This document shows positions 42,719 to 52,192 of a stretch of DNA of 64,000 bases, in pieces. The stretch spans positions 124,001-188,000 of the forward strand of contig NZ_JAIMJA010000008.1 of NCBI RefSeq assembly GCF_021295315.1. Reading direction: 5' to 3'. A program made the position numbers and the translations under genes. Position 1 is the stretch's first letter; each line of letters opens with the position of its first letter. The notes below the pieces were generated by a model. That model was not told the DNA's origin. It was given only the letters and a program-made list of their open reading frames with translations, and did no database searches. The DNA is from Motilimonas cestriensis (GTDB lineage Bacteria > Pseudomonadota > Gammaproteobacteria > Enterobacterales > CBDFNC01).

Positions 42719-43846
42719 ATGCTATCTATTCGCCAGCAAGACATAGTGATGGCGCAGCAAGCTGATAATAAACAGCAAGCGATCACGGCTATAGCAAAAG
42801 GACTCATCGCGCAGGGCTATGTCGCTGATGGTTACATCGACGGCATGCTAGCGCGTGAGCAACAAAACTCGACATTTTTGGGCAGTGGCATTGCGATCCC
42901 ACATGGCACGACGGATACTCGTGACCAAGTTAAACAAACAGGCGTTTTACTACATCATTTTCCTGATGGTGTTGATTGGGGTGACGGTAACACCGTTTAC
43001 TTGGCCATTGGTATTGCAGCCCAGTCCGATCAACATCTCGCCATCTTAAAACAACTCACAAAAGTGTTAAGTGCCGACGGCGTTGAAGCTGCGTTGCAAC
43101 AAGCTAACGATGAGAGCACGCTGGTGCAGTTGTTAAATGGGCAACAACAATTACAAACCCATGTTGCAGCAGATCTTATTAAGCTAAAGTTTAATGCCAC
43201 GGATTTATTGCAGCTCACCGCTGTGGCTGCAGGTTTACTGAAAAACAAGCACTATGTTGATAAAGCCTTTGTGGCAGAGGTCATTGCTAACGAGCCCACT
43301 TATTTAGGGCAGGGGCTGTGGCTGAGCTGCGCGGGGGTAGGTGTTACTGAAACGGCTATTTCTTTTGTTACACCAGAAGCTACCTTAAGCCAAGCTGAAA
43401 AGCCGTTGTTAGGCTTACTTTGTATTGCCAGTTGTAATGATTTACACGCTAGCAACTTATCTTTGTTAATCAACTTAATGGGATCTCACTCCCTAGAGTC
43501 GCTCTTGAATGGCTCAGAATCTGAAATTATTCAATTACTCACTCAGGCGCCAGCGACCGGGATCAGTGCAACGTTTACGGTTAAGAACCCTCACGGTTTA
43601 CATGCTCGTCCGGGGGCGATGTTGGTGAGTGTGGCGAAAAAATTTAATGCTTCAATTCAGGTTACTAATTTGGATAGCGAAGGTAAAAGTGCAAACGCTA
43701 AAAGCTTGATGAAGCTAATGACGTTAGGGGTTAAGTGCGGCCACCGTTTAACGTTTACCGCCGATGGTGATGATGCCGAAGCGGCATTAACGGCGTTAGG
43801 TGAAGCCATAGAACAAGGGCTAGGGGAGACAAAACATGAAAGCTAA
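42719..43846 (+). CDS. fruB: PTS fructose EIIA-HPr fusion (FPr, diphosphoryl transfer protein)
   Basis: A 375-residue cytoplasmic protein that relays phosphate from EI to FruA. EIIA-Fru covers about 1-145 with active His62 in AIPHGTTDTRD. A middle linker domain (about 150-280) is followed by HPr (about 284-375) with phospho-His295 in NPHGLHARPGAM and the regulatory-type SANAKSLMKLMTLGV. Same design and length as E. coli FruB (376). The ATG follows AAGGTAGGTGAG. It overlaps fruK by 11 bases. Confidence 0.95.
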   Translation: MLSIRQQDIVMAQQADNKQQAITAIAKGLIAQGYVADGYIDGMLAREQQNSTFLGSGIAIPHGTTDTRDQVKQTGVLLHHFPDGVDWGDGNTVYLAIGIAAQSDQHLAILKQLTKVLSADGVEAALQQANDESTLVQLLNGQQQLQTHVAADLIKLKFNATDLLQLTAVAAGLLKNKHYVDKAFVAEVIANEPTYLGQGLWLSCAGVGVTETAISFVTPEATLSQAEKPLLGLLCIASCNDLHASNLSLLINLMGSHSLESLLNGSESEIIQLLTQAPATGISATFTVKNPHGLHARPGAMLVSVAKKFNASIQVTNLDSEGKSANAKSLMKLMTLGVKCGHRLTFTADGDDAEAALTALGEAIEQGLGETKHES

Positions 43847-44798
43847 TTTATCCGTTGTTACCGTTACTTTGAATCCCGCACTGGATTTAACGGGTTTACT
43901 CGATGAGCTAAAACCGGGGCAGGTAAGCTTAGTTAACCAATCAACTCTTCATCCTGCAGGCAAGGGCGTTAACGTGGCTAAGGTGCTGGCAGAGTTGGGC
44001 GCGAAAGTAACGGTAACTGGCTTTTTAGGTGAAGAGAATCACACCCCCTTCGCTGACTTGTTTTTGCGCAGTGGTATTGAAGATGCGTTTATTAGGGTGC
44101 CAGGCGCTACGCGGATCAACGTAAAGTTGGTTGAGCAAGATGGCCGGGTCAGCGATGTAAATTTTCCCGGTGTGCAAATTGATGATGCAGCGTTCGCAGC
44201 TTTAACCGAGAAACTAATAAAGCTAGCTGAAACCCATCGTGTTTTTGTCATTTCAGGCAGTCTGCCGCGCGGGGTGACGCCAAGTCAGTGTGGCAGCTTA
44301 GTGGCTCGTTTAACTCAGCTAGGCTGTAAAGTATTTTTCGATAGTAGCCAGCAAGCGCTGGCACAAGGAATCCAAGCTCAGCCATTTTTGGTTAAGCCTA
44401 ACGAGACTGAGTTACGAGAGTTAACTCAGTTACCTTTAACCGATATAGCCAGTTTGTCTGCAGCGGGCCAAACATTGCAGCAGCAAGGTTGTCGCAACGT
44501 GGTGGTCTCGCTCGGCGAACAAGGTTTGTTGTGGTTTGATGACCAAGGTTGTTTAGCAGCATTGCCACCCAAGGTTGAGTTAGTTAGTACCGTGGGGGCG
44601 GGCGATACGTTAGTTGCGGGACTGTGTTGGGGTGAGCTAAATGCTTGGCCAAAATCACAAACCTTGTCATTTTCGACCGCATTAGCAGCACTCGCGGTCA
44701 GCCAAGTGGGCGTGGGTATTGATGATTTATCGCAATTAACGCCATTGCTCGAACAAGTGAAACTGGTTGATCCGATGGATCTGGTCATAAAAGGATAA
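43836..44798 (+). CDS. fruK: 1-phosphofructokinase FruK
   Basis: A 320-residue PfkB-family sugar kinase forming fructose-1,6-bisphosphate from the fructose-1-phosphate delivered by FruA. Signatures: VTLNPALDLTG (9-19), HPAGKGVNVAKVLAELG, VISGSLPRGV and the anion-hole/catalytic VSTVGAGDTLVAGL with its aspartate. GGGGAG precedes the ATG. Its substrate and product are the effectors of Cra, giving a feedback loop. It ends 5 bases before fruA. Confidence 0.95.
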   Translation: MKANLSVVTVTLNPALDLTGLLDELKPGQVSLVNQSTLHPAGKGVNVAKVLAELGAKVTVTGFLGEENHTPFADLFLRSGIEDAFIRVPGATRINVKLVEQDGRVSDVNFPGVQIDDAAFAALTEKLIKLAETHRVFVISGSLPRGVTPSQCGSLVARLTQLGCKVFFDSSQQALAQGIQAQPFLVKPNETELRELTQLPLTDIASLSAAGQTLQQQGCRNVVVSLGEQGLLWFDDQGCLAALPPKVELVSTVGAGDTLVAGLCWGELNAWPKSQTLSFSTALAALAVSQVGVGIDDLSQLTPLLEQVKLVDPMDLVIKG

Positions 44799-44803
44799 TA
44801 AGT

Positions 44804-46549
44804 ATGAAAGTTGCAATTATTACCGCTTGTCAAAATGGTATAGCTAACAGCTTTATCGCGGCAGGACTATTAGAGCAAGCAGGCAAAGCCCTGAATTGGT
44901 CAGTGAGTGTTGAGTGCCATAGCCAAGTAAGCGAGACAACCTTACTTTCTGAACAGCAAATTGATGAGGCTGATTTAGTGATCGTCGCGGCGAGTGTCGA
45001 GCTCGATCTGACTCGCTTTGTCGGTAAAAGTGTTTATCAATCGAATATTGAAGCCTGCTTTGAAGATGCGAGTGCTTACTTAACCCTCGCTAAGGAGCAA
45101 GCTAAGCCTCTAGAGCAAGCGCAAATCGTAGTGCCAAAAAGTGAAAGCCCACTTCTTTCAGCAAATAGTCAGGCGCGTATTGTGGCCATTACGGCGTGCC
45201 CTACTGGTGTGGCTCACACCTTTATGGCGGCAGAGGCATTACTCGCTGAAGGTCAAAAACAAGGCCATCAAATTAAAGTTGAAACCCGCGGCTCGGTAGG
45301 GGCGAAAAATCAACTGACCGAGGACGATATTGCGCAAGCCGATCTGGTTATTATTGCTGCCGATATTGAAGTGGACTTGGCTCGATTCCAAGGTAAAAAG
45401 CTCTACAAAACCAGTACTGGTCTAGCGTTGAAAAAAACCGAGCAAGAAATGAAAAAAGCTTTTTCTGCCGATGTTTATCAACATCAGGGGGGGGGGAGCA
45501 CTTCTCAAAGTAGCGCTGGGAGTGAAAAATCCAGCGTTTATAAACATCTGATGACTGGTGTATCACACATGCTGCCGCTGGTGGTTGCGGGTGGTTTGTT
45601 GATCGCGCTCTCGTTTGTGTTTGGCATTGAAGCATTTAAAGAAGAAGGCACGCTGGCCGCTGCGTTAATGACCATTGGTGGTGGTTCGGCATTCGCGTTA
45701 ATGATCCCGGTATTAGCGGGCTTTATTGCTTTTTCCATTGCCGACCGTCCCGGTTTAGCGCCAGGTCTGATTGGTGGCATGTTGGCCAGTAGTATTGGGG
45801 CCGGCTTTTTAGGCGGGATCGTGGCAGGCTTTTTAGCTGGTTATTGCGCCAAGTTTTTAGCGGAGAAAATTTCATTACCAGATTCGATGGCGGCATTGAA
45901 ACCAATTTTAATCATTCCCTTAGTGGCGACTTTAGTCACTGGCTTAGTGATGATTTATGTGGTTGGTGGCCCCGTTGCAGCCATGATGTCGGGGTTAACT
46001 GAATTTTTGAACAATATGGGCTCAACCAATGCCGTGCTATTAGGTGTGTTATTGGGGGCGATGATGTGTTTTGACTTAGGTGGGCCTGTCAATAAAGCCG
46101 CTTATACCTTTGGCGTGGGCTTATTGGCTTCGCAAACTTATTTGCCAATGGCCGCGATTATGGCGGCGGGTATGGTGCCTGCTTTAGGCATGGGCTTAGC
46201 TACTTTTGTCGCTAAATCGAAATTTATCGATAGCGAAGTGCAAGCCGGTAAAGCTTCTTTTGTCTTGGGTTTATGTTTTATCTCTGAGGGGGCGATTCCG
46301 TTTGCGGCGAAAGACCCAATGCGGGTTATCCCTTGCTGTATGGCAGGTGGGGCATTAACGGGCGCGCTATCCATGTTGTTTGGCGCAAAATTAATGGCAC
46401 CTCATGGTGGCTTGTTTGTACTACTAATTCCCGGTGCGATTAGTCCTGCTTTGTTATATTTGGTTGCAATAGCGGCGGGAACCCTGGTGACAGGCCTAGG
46501 TTATGCCATGTTAAAGCGCAGTGACCGAGCGGTGCCCGCTGTCGCTTAA
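44804..46549 (+). CDS. fruA: PTS fructose transporter EIIB'BC FruA
   Basis: A 581-residue permease taking up and phosphorylating fructose at C1. Domains: a IIB' domain (1-100; TACQNGIANSF, Cys9), a IIB domain (about 125-220; active Cys132 in TACPTGVAHTF), a Gly/Ser-rich linker (about 229-245) and IIC with about nine TM helices (250-575; IADRPGLAPGLIGG, GGPVNKAAY, EGAIPFAAKDP). E. coli FruA has the same order. The linker is encoded by ten consecutive G (45487-45496), a slippage-prone tract. A terminator follows at 46615. Confidence 0.95.
   Translation: MKVAIITACQNGIANSFIAAGLLEQAGKALNWSVSVECHSQVSETTLLSEQQIDEADLVIVAASVELDLTRFVGKSVYQSNIEACFEDASAYLTLAKEQAKPLEQAQIVVPKSESPLLSANSQARIVAITACPTGVAHTFMAAEALLAEGQKQGHQIKVETRGSVGAKNQLTEDDIAQADLVIIAADIEVDLARFQGKKLYKTSTGLALKKTEQEMKKAFSADVYQHQGGGSTSQSSAGSEKSSVYKHLMTGVSHMLPLVVAGGLLIALSFVFGIEAFKEEGTLAAALMTIGGGSAFALMIPVLAGFIAFSIADRPGLAPGLIGGMLASSIGAGFLGGIVAGFLAGYCAKFLAEKISLPDSMAALKPILIIPLVATLVTGLVMIYVVGGPVAAMMSGLTEFLNNMGSTNAVLLGVLLGAMMCFDLGGPVNKAAYTFGVGLLASQTYLPMAAIMAAGMVPALGMGLATFVAKSKFIDSEVQAGKASFVLGLCFISEGAIPFAAKDPMRVIPCCMAGGALTGALSMLFGAKLMAPHGGLFVLLIPGAISPALLYLVAIAAGTLVTGLGYAMLKRSDRAVPAVA
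45487..45496 (+). repeat. G10 homopolymer tract inside fruA
   Basis: Ten consecutive G encode the end of Gln228 and Gly229-Gly231 in the flexible linker between IIB and IIC. A change of one or two bases would frameshift and remove the whole IIC channel. Confidence 0.9.
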
Positions 46550-46614
46550 GTTAGTCTATACCCAACCTGGAGATGCTTTAAACATGCATTTTCAAGTTGA
46601 TTGGGGATATTTAC

Positions 46615-46640
46615 ACCGCCACTGACCCGTGGCGGTTTTC
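46615..46640 (+). terminator. rho-independent terminator of fruBKA
   Basis: ACCGCCAC (46615-46622) pairs with GTGGCGGT (46629-46636), loop TGACCC, followed by TTTCTCTTT. It lies 65 bases after fruA. Confidence 0.8.
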
Positions 46641-46722
46641 TCTTTACTGCTCTAAGCTTTTGTCTTGTCTTGTTCTCCGTTACCATAAGCATATTTTTGC
46701 AGCAAGCTAAGCCCAGTTTACT

Positions 46723-47838
46723 ATGTCCAATTTTGCGGATCATCAAGCCCTTTCCTCCTTCTCGGTACCAGAAAATGAAACTGAACTGGTCGGTTTTGGC
46801 GATCCCGAAGTGCCATTGCTTCTACAGCAGGTGTCTGAAATAGCGCATCACCAGCAGCAGTTAGGGCAAGATGCCGACGTGGTTTATCAGCACTTCATGG
46901 CAGAATTAGGGCCTGCTGAACAGGCCCTCATTAACTTGAAGCGCCAGCAACTAAAGCATTTAATTGGCTTTATTGCAGATAAAAGCTTAACTGATCAAGA
47001 GCGTAAGGCGCTGATGGCTTGGTTGCTGCAAGATATTACGGTTCTTGGCGAGCATATTTTTATGGGCCAAGAAAAGGTGCAACAGTTATGGCGAGCACTG
47101 ACAGAAACCTTCTTGCGTTATTGTCAGCGTGTAGGTGGGATCCCAGATGGTGAGACACTATCGAATTTGCAGCAATTATTAGTAAAGCTAACTGGCGTAG
47201 AAACGCGATTTGAGACCAGCTTACTGCTTGATTTAATGGCGCAGCCCGACGGACTACAAACCGTTTTAGATGACTGCAGCCAAGTAAAGGAAGCTGAGCA
47301 ACGCCATAGCAGTAAAACTAAAGCCGCTGAGGCCGCTCTGCAGGATGACGCTAAGCTGGCCGACAAATTGTTTAAAAACAAAAAAATTGCCAAAATTTAT
47401 AAACGCTTAGCCAGTTTATTACACCCAGATAAAGAGCCCGACGAATCTAACAAGCAAGTGAAACAAGCGTTAATGCAACAGTTAGCGGATGCGAAAAAAA
47501 ATCGCAATGTGCTGACACTACTGCGCTTGTATCAGTCACACGGTGATACTAAAACCACACTCGATCCTGCTACGTCTAGCGACCTGGCGACATGGCTAAA
47601 ACAACAAGGTGTGCAATTAAGTCAGACTTATCAGCAGACATTGACCGCTGATACCCCTAAAATGTGGGCTTGGCGACGGTTTAGCCATAGTAACGCAACG
47701 TTTGAGCAGCAACTAAAACAACAGTTTCAACAGCTTGAACAGACTAACGTACAATTAAAGCAGTTTATTGCTCAAGTGACAGGACCCACGCAATTGCGTG
47801 CGGCCCTACAGCAACGCAACATCACGTGTAAAAAATGA
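46723..47838 (+). CDS. J-domain-like protein, probable co-chaperone
   Basis: A 371-residue cytoplasmic helical protein. A J-like domain near 222-275 carries KIYKRLASLLHPDKEPDE, containing the HPD motif that stimulates DnaK. No Gly/Phe region, zinc finger or C-terminal DnaJ domains are seen, so it is a specialised type III J protein. The long N-terminal region (about 30-210) is helical and unassigned; the C-terminal part is Gln-rich (QQLKQQFQQLEQTNVQLKQF). It is followed after 15 bases by a His-tailed protein gene and then epmA, suggesting cotranscription. Client unknown. Confidence 0.75.
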   Translation: MSNFADHQALSSFSVPENETELVGFGDPEVPLLLQQVSEIAHHQQQLGQDADVVYQHFMAELGPAEQALINLKRQQLKHLIGFIADKSLTDQERKALMAWLLQDITVLGEHIFMGQEKVQQLWRALTETFLRYCQRVGGIPDGETLSNLQQLLVKLTGVETRFETSLLLDLMAQPDGLQTVLDDCSQVKEAEQRHSSKTKAAEAALQDDAKLADKLFKNKKIAKIYKRLASLLHPDKEPDESNKQVKQALMQQLADAKKNRNVLTLLRLYQSHGDTKTTLDPATSSDLATWLKQQGVQLSQTYQQTLTADTPKMWAWRRFSHSNATFEQQLKQQFQQLEQTNVQLKQFIAQVTGPTQLRAALQQRNITCKK

Positions 47839-47853
47839 GATTAAGGAACCAAG

Positions 47854-48369
47854 ATGGCAGCATGGCAAGAATTTTTTGATTCAATGGGGGACGGCTCTAG
47901 CGTTTCACAAGAGCTGATTTTTGGCGTAGGTAAAGCATTTTTAGCTGAGCAGCTGGCTGCTTATTTGATCAAAGAAGGCAAGGTATCAGGCTCTTTTCAT
48001 CATGATATAAGACAAGCCGCTAAGTTGAACGATGCCGAAACAGGCTATCGTTTTTGGTCTGTGTTGCAGCATTTTGAGCAGCAATCTTGGCGTGTGCGCC
48101 AAGGGTTAAAGGTTAATGATTTACGTTTTGTTAATACCATTGAGCAGCTGCAACAATACAGTGGCAGCCAAGTGTTACCCGCTTCTAAACTTAAGTTGAA
48201 ACGTAGGCAGCGTTTAGCGTTAGCCTATGCCTTGACTTGGGAGCACTTGCGTTATTTGGCTGGCGCTGAAGATGAGCAAAGTCCAAGTGCACAGTTGTTT
48301 ACGCAATTTGGTGTCAGTCTAGATGAGCACGAACACGAACATGAGCATGCACATGATCACGCACATTAG
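47854..48369 (+). CDS. hypothetical protein with histidine-rich metal-binding tail
   Basis: A 171-residue cytoplasmic protein I do not recognise. The body (1-155) is helical without cysteines (e.g. FHHDIRQAAKLNDAETGYRFWSVLQHFEQQSWRVRQGL). The last 13 residues read HEHEHEHAHDHAH, a likely nickel-, zinc- or copper-binding tail like those of metallochaperones. It sits 15 bases after the J-domain gene and 39 bases before epmA on the same strand. A chaperone or metal-storage role is speculation. Confidence 0.7.
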   Translation: MAAWQEFFDSMGDGSSVSQELIFGVGKAFLAEQLAAYLIKEGKVSGSFHHDIRQAAKLNDAETGYRFWSVLQHFEQQSWRVRQGLKVNDLRFVNTIEQLQQYSGSQVLPASKLKLKRRQRLALAYALTWEHLRYLAGAEDEQSPSAQLFTQFGVSLDEHEHEHEHAHDHAH

Positions 48370-48408
48370 TTTGTCGACGGGCGTTAACATATAAAAATAA
48401 GGGATGAA

Positions 48409-49374
48409 ATGAACTGGTTTCCAACGACTGCAATACCGGTGCTGGCGCAGCGTGCGCAGATTATGGCTCAAATCCGTCAATTTTTTGCAGAGCGAGACGT
48501 GCTTGAAGTCGATACGCCGGCCATGAGTCAGGCAAGTATAACCGACGTGAATTTATTTCCCTTTACTAGTCAATACGTAGGGCCGGGAGCTGCCGTTGGA
48601 CAAACCTTGTTCTTGCAAACGTCTCCTGAATTTCATATGAAGCGATTATTGGCGGCGGGTGCAGGCTCGATATACCAAATCTGCAAGGCATTTCGAAATG
48701 AAGAGTCAGGTCGCTTTCATAATCCTGAATTTACCATGTTGGAATGGTATCGACCCGATTTTGACGATATAGAATTAATGGATGAAGTTGAGCAACTATT
48801 ACGCTCAGTTTTAAATTGTGATGTTGCGACGCGATTAACTTATCAGCAAGTCTTTGAGCAATGTTTACAAGTTGACCCGTTAGCTGCGGATTTGGCTGAG
48901 CTAAAACAGGTGGCTAGTGAGCAAGGGTTTGCTGAGATCGCCGAGAATGAAAGTAATCGCGATACCTTATTACAACTACTTTTTTGTATGGTGATTGAGC
49001 CACAGATTGGTCAAGACGCACCTTGCTTTATTTATCAGTTTCCCGCTTCCCAAGCTGCTTTAGCGCGCCTGCATGAGCCTGATAACCGCGTAGCTGAGCG
49101 CTTTGAGGTTTATTATAAAGGAATTGAACTAGCCAATGGTTTTCATGAGTTAACCGATGCGAAGGAGCAGTTGGCGCGTTTTCAAGTGGATAATGCGCAG
49201 CGCCGAGCAACTGGTAAGCCTGAAATGCCGATTGATTATTTATTATTAGCTGGGCTTGAACACGGTTTGCCCCCTTGTGCGGGGGTGGCGATGGGTGTTG
49301 ACCGTTTGATTATGCTTGCTTTAGGAGCTGAGCATATTGAGCAAGTGATCGCATTCCCTGTTGAGCGCGCATAG
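48409..49374 (+). CDS. epmA: EF-P lysine ligase EpmA (PoxA/GenX)
   Basis: A 321-residue class II lysyl-tRNA synthetase paralogue that attaches beta-lysine to Lys34 of EF-P. It has only the catalytic domain, without the anticodon-binding OB fold. Motif 2 is visible as [20 protein letters not shown] and motif 3 as [34 protein letters not shown] also matches LysRS-type cores. GGGATGAA precedes the ATG. Its partners efp and epmB lie 15 kb away in this window; here it follows a J-domain gene and a His-tailed gene. Confidence 0.95.
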   Translation: MNWFPTTAIPVLAQRAQIMAQIRQFFAERDVLEVDTPAMSQASITDVNLFPFTSQYVGPGAAVGQTLFLQTSPEFHMKRLLAAGAGSIYQICKAFRNEESGRFHNPEFTMLEWYRPDFDDIELMDEVEQLLRSVLNCDVATRLTYQQVFEQCLQVDPLAADLAELKQVASEQGFAEIAENESNRDTLLQLLFCMVIEPQIGQDAPCFIYQFPASQAALARLHEPDNRVAERFEVYYKGIELANGFHELTDAKEQLARFQVDNAQRRATGKPEMPIDYLLLAGLEHGLPPCAGVAMGVDRLIMLALGAEHIEQVIAFPVERA

Positions 49375-49383
49375 GAAGATGTC

Positions 49384-49605
49384 ATGCGATTAAGAAAAGT
49401 AACAGACTCTCACTTCGGGCAAGTTTTACGGATTGCTTATTGGTTAGCTGTATTAGTGATCATATATGTTGGGCAAGGTTTGATCGCCGATCCTGAGCTC
49501 GATTGGCTTGCCACCGCAGGCGTGATGATTATTGCATTCCCTCTGTATATTTGGGCTATTCAAAAAATAAAAGGCCAACAAATCGATGATGAAAATATCG
49601 AGTAG
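49384..49605 (+). CDS. small membrane protein (73 residues)
   Basis: A 73-residue protein with two predicted TM helices (about 14-34 and 40-60) and charged ends (MRLRKVTDSH at the start, KIKGQQIDDENIE at the end). It starts 9 bases after epmA with GGAAGA before the ATG, so it is the last gene of that run. No family recognised and no cysteine. Codon use resembles that of epmA. Confidence 0.7.
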   Translation: MRLRKVTDSHFGQVLRIAYWLAVLVIIYVGQGLIADPELDWLATAGVMIIAFPLYIWAIQKIKGQQIDDENIE

Positions 49606-49636
49606 TAGCCTTATTATCATGATTGGGAACCCTTGA

Positions 49637-51595
49637 TTACCTGATCACCACTTGGTTTTTACCCGCTTGTTTAGCTTGATACATGGCTTCATCGGCCAGT
49701 TTTAGCTGTTGGTTTATGCTCATATGTAAGGTGTCACGGGTAACAAAAAAGATGCCGATACTCGCTGATACTGAAAATGCCGAGTCGCCTTGGCGACAAG
49801 GTTGAGTGAGTACCCGGAGGAGCTTTTGCGCTAACTTATGCAAGACTTCGACACTTTGACAACTTTCTAATACCAGTACAAATTCATCACCCGCTAGTCG
49901 CGCGGCAAGATCGGTTTGCCTAATGTTGTCGCGTAGGCGTTTGGCCGTTTGTTGCAATAATAGATCGCCTGCATCGTGGCCATAGGTATCATTAATTTGT
50001 TTAAAGCCATCTAAATCTAAAAATGCGACGGCATAATTTTGCTGTTTGTTTTGGTGATTAATTTGCGTACGCTCTAAGCTTTGCATTAAATGAGCGCGAT
50101 TGGGTAGACCGGTTAATTCATCATGTAGGGCTAGCTTCTCTAGCCGCTCTATTTGATAGCTGTCACGAAGATCGATGAGTTGCAAAATGCTGTACTCTTT
50201 TTCACCTTGCTTATCAAAAATCGCGGTGTAGTTTATTTCGAACGGAATTTTAATATTATTAATGGTTAATACTTCTTTGCTTTGCCAGTTTTTTGGTTGT
50301 CTCAGAATGTTGTGCAACATTTTTAATTGGTTTGGGTCGGCGATAATTTGCTGCAGTTCCCCTCTTATTTCCTGGCTGGTTTTTATATCTTTCTGATTAA
50401 GTAATTTCAGCATGGCTTGGTTACTCATTTGCACAAAATTGCGGCGGTCTAAAATAAGCACTGCATTGCGATTGGCTTGGAACATTTTTGCTGCTAGTTG
50501 AGTTTGTCTTGCAGAGGTGATTTCACTGGTAATATCTTCTAGTGCTAGTAGCAATTGGCTGGCATGGCCTATTTGATTAAGACGGGTAGCGGTAAAGCGT
50601 AAATATTTCGTTTTATTGTTGGCTGTTATCGTCAGCTGGTTACTGTATTGGTTGTGTTCGCCACTAAAGATGCGTTCAAGATCATTTTTTTGCTCTAAAA
50701 TTTGTGGAATAAATTCAGGCAAAAAAAGATCGATAATATCATCTTCTTGATCTTCAATTAAATTGTAGAAGGCTTGGTTAGCGCGTTTGATGCATAAGGT
50801 TTTATCCAGCACCACTAAGCTATGTTGCACGGTTTCTATGATGGTTTCGGCAAAGGCTTTACGTTTCTCTAATTGGGCAACGGTTTCATTTTGATACATT
50901 TCTCTGGTTTTAACTTCTTGTAGCAAGGCTTCAAAGTCCTGTTGAAACATTTCCAGCGGATAGTATTTGTGTGCTTTGGGATGGGCCCCTGCATTAGGTT
51001 TAAACTCACGCATAAGAAAAGCCAGTTGTTGAACAAATTGGCGATAGAACCGTTGATGACGGGAAATAAAAAACATGCTGAACAGGGTAAACACTAAGCT
51101 AAGCACTAAACCAAAGTAGAGGTTTTTCTGGGCATGAAACAACGCATCTTCAAAAGAAATTTGTGTATATAGGTAGCCTTTTATCTTTTCATTAAAAACA
51201 ATATCTTGTTTTAGCCAGTACTCTTTTTGCAGTAATGACGTGTCTTGGTTTAAGTTAGGCGGCGGCGTTTTTTGGCTGAAAGGCCAAGAATGAATTTGAT
51301 TGAGCTGCTGATCAAAGATAACCATTTTAGAAATGCGTTTATCACGCACTAAGTTATTGGTTTGGTTAACCGCATTACTGATATTGCCTTGCTCTAAATC
51401 GATACTAAGACGTTGCGCCATTTCCTCATTTTGAAATTGGTAATTTTGTATTTGTATTGTTTTATTGTAATTAAGTTGGTACGCAGAAAAAAAAAGACTA
51501 AGTAGTAGCATTAGCCCAAGGATCACCAGCGGGGTTAACCACTTTGAATAAAGGGGATGCTCGGCTGTTGTGGTGTGTGTTGATGCAAGGCTCAC
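49637..51595 (-). CDS. PAS-GGDEF diguanylate cyclase
   Basis: A 652-residue inner-membrane protein. TM helices near 20-40 and 165-190 enclose a periplasmic sensor. The cytoplasmic part has a coiled linker, two PAS-like domains (about 255-370 and 375-480) and a GGDEF domain (about 487-652) with LTGLPNRAHL, DLDGFKQINDTYGHDAGD and active motif AGDEF, an active variant in other cyclases. An RQTD I-site lies upstream of it. It is a likely c-di-GMP source; the signal is unknown. Convergent with the epmA run and divergent from the DUF4404 gene. Confidence 0.88.
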   Translation of the reverse strand: MSLASTHTTTAEHPLYSKWLTPLVILGLMLLLSLFFSAYQLNYNKTIQIQNYQFQNEEMAQRLSIDLEQGNISNAVNQTNNLVRDKRISKMVIFDQQLNQIHSWPFSQKTPPPNLNQDTSLLQKEYWLKQDIVFNEKIKGYLYTQISFEDALFHAQKNLYFGLVLSLVFTLFSMFFISRHQRFYRQFVQQLAFLMREFKPNAGAHPKAHKYYPLEMFQQDFEALLQEVKTREMYQNETVAQLEKRKAFAETIIETVQHSLVVLDKTLCIKRANQAFYNLIEDQEDDIIDLFLPEFIPQILEQKNDLERIFSGEHNQYSNQLTITANNKTKYLRFTATRLNQIGHASQLLLALEDITSEITSARQTQLAAKMFQANRNAVLILDRRNFVQMSNQAMLKLLNQKDIKTSQEIRGELQQIIADPNQLKMLHNILRQPKNWQSKEVLTINNIKIPFEINYTAIFDKQGEKEYSILQLIDLRDSYQIERLEKLALHDELTGLPNRAHLMQSLERTQINHQNKQQNYAVAFLDLDGFKQINDTYGHDAGDLLLQQTAKRLRDNIRQTDLAARLAGDEFVLVLESCQSVEVLHKLAQKLLRVLTQPCRQGDSAFSVSASIGIFFVTRDTLHMSINQQLKLADEAMYQAKQAGKNQVVIR

Positions 51596-51934
51596 TCTAG
51601 CACTCTCTTCTAGACTGGTAGGATAAGGTAAAGGGAAAGTTAGACTCCCTTTGAGATAAACGCGTACTCTTTTTGATTCTGTGCCAATGAATAAACAATA
51701 TATTTTGACCTGATTTTTGAGCTTTATTTGTGATCATTGATCAAATGAAGCTATTTATAGGGTATATGATAGCGTTTCCAACTATTATTTAAGCATGAGT
51801 TAGGGCGTAAATGTGTGCACATTACCGCACTCTGTCTTGTTCGTTGAGACTTATCCCATTATTGTGAATAGTCGCAGACTTTTATTCTATTTGGCAGCTA
51901 TGATAGAAACAATATCTGCTTGAGGAGTTAGCAA
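51596..51934. other. divergent intergenic region, GGDEF gene / DUF4404 gene
   Basis: These 339 bases must contain both promoters. I see no ORF or terminator. The only notable element is the palindrome at 51731-51743 within an imperfect longer dyad. Confidence 0.5.
51731..51743. promoter_or_regulatory. TGATC-ATT-GATCA palindrome, CRP/FNR-like
   Basis: A perfect 5+5 dyad with 3-base centre, extended to TTTGTGATCATTGATCAAATG (51727-51747, imperfect). It resembles CRP/FNR half sites (TGTGATC, GATCAA) but the spacing fits neither consensus exactly. Confidence 0.35.
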
Positions 51935-52192
51935 ATGAAACAAAAACTAACGCAAGATCTAGAGCAATTGGATCAGGCAATTAAGCAAGCCTTTCCTGCT
52001 GATGAATGTACCGCGTCAAATTTACGACAAGTGGCGGACGAAATATCCCTCGCAATTAAAACGGGCCACTCACCTCAGCAGCAAGTTGCAGAACAGTTAG
52101 AGGTTGAGTTGCTTAATTTTGAACAAGCTCATCCTCAGCTTAGTCACGCCATTCGTAATTTAATGCATACTTTGAGTGGCATGGGGATTTAG
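51935..52192 (+). CDS. DUF4404 family small protein
   Basis: An 85-residue helical cytoplasmic protein matching my memory of DUF4404: an N-terminal helix of Leu/Glu/Gln, then VEQLEVELLNFEQAHPQLSHAIRNLMHTLSGMGI-like residues, of which FEQAHPQL and the C-terminal LSGMGI are the recognisable parts. TGAGGAG precedes the ATG. Function is unknown. The stop overlaps the 3' end of the convergent AdoMet decarboxylase gene by 4 bases. Confidence 0.75.
   Translation: MKQKLTQDLEQLDQAIKQAFPADECTASNLRQVADEISLAIKTGHSPQQQVAEQLEVELLNFEQAHPQLSHAIRNLMHTLSGMGI

Noticed and set aside
51731-51743. Reading the TGATC-ATT-GATCA dyad as a true FNR site
   Set aside because: FNR half sites here would be five bases apart instead of four; kept only as an unassigned palindrome.
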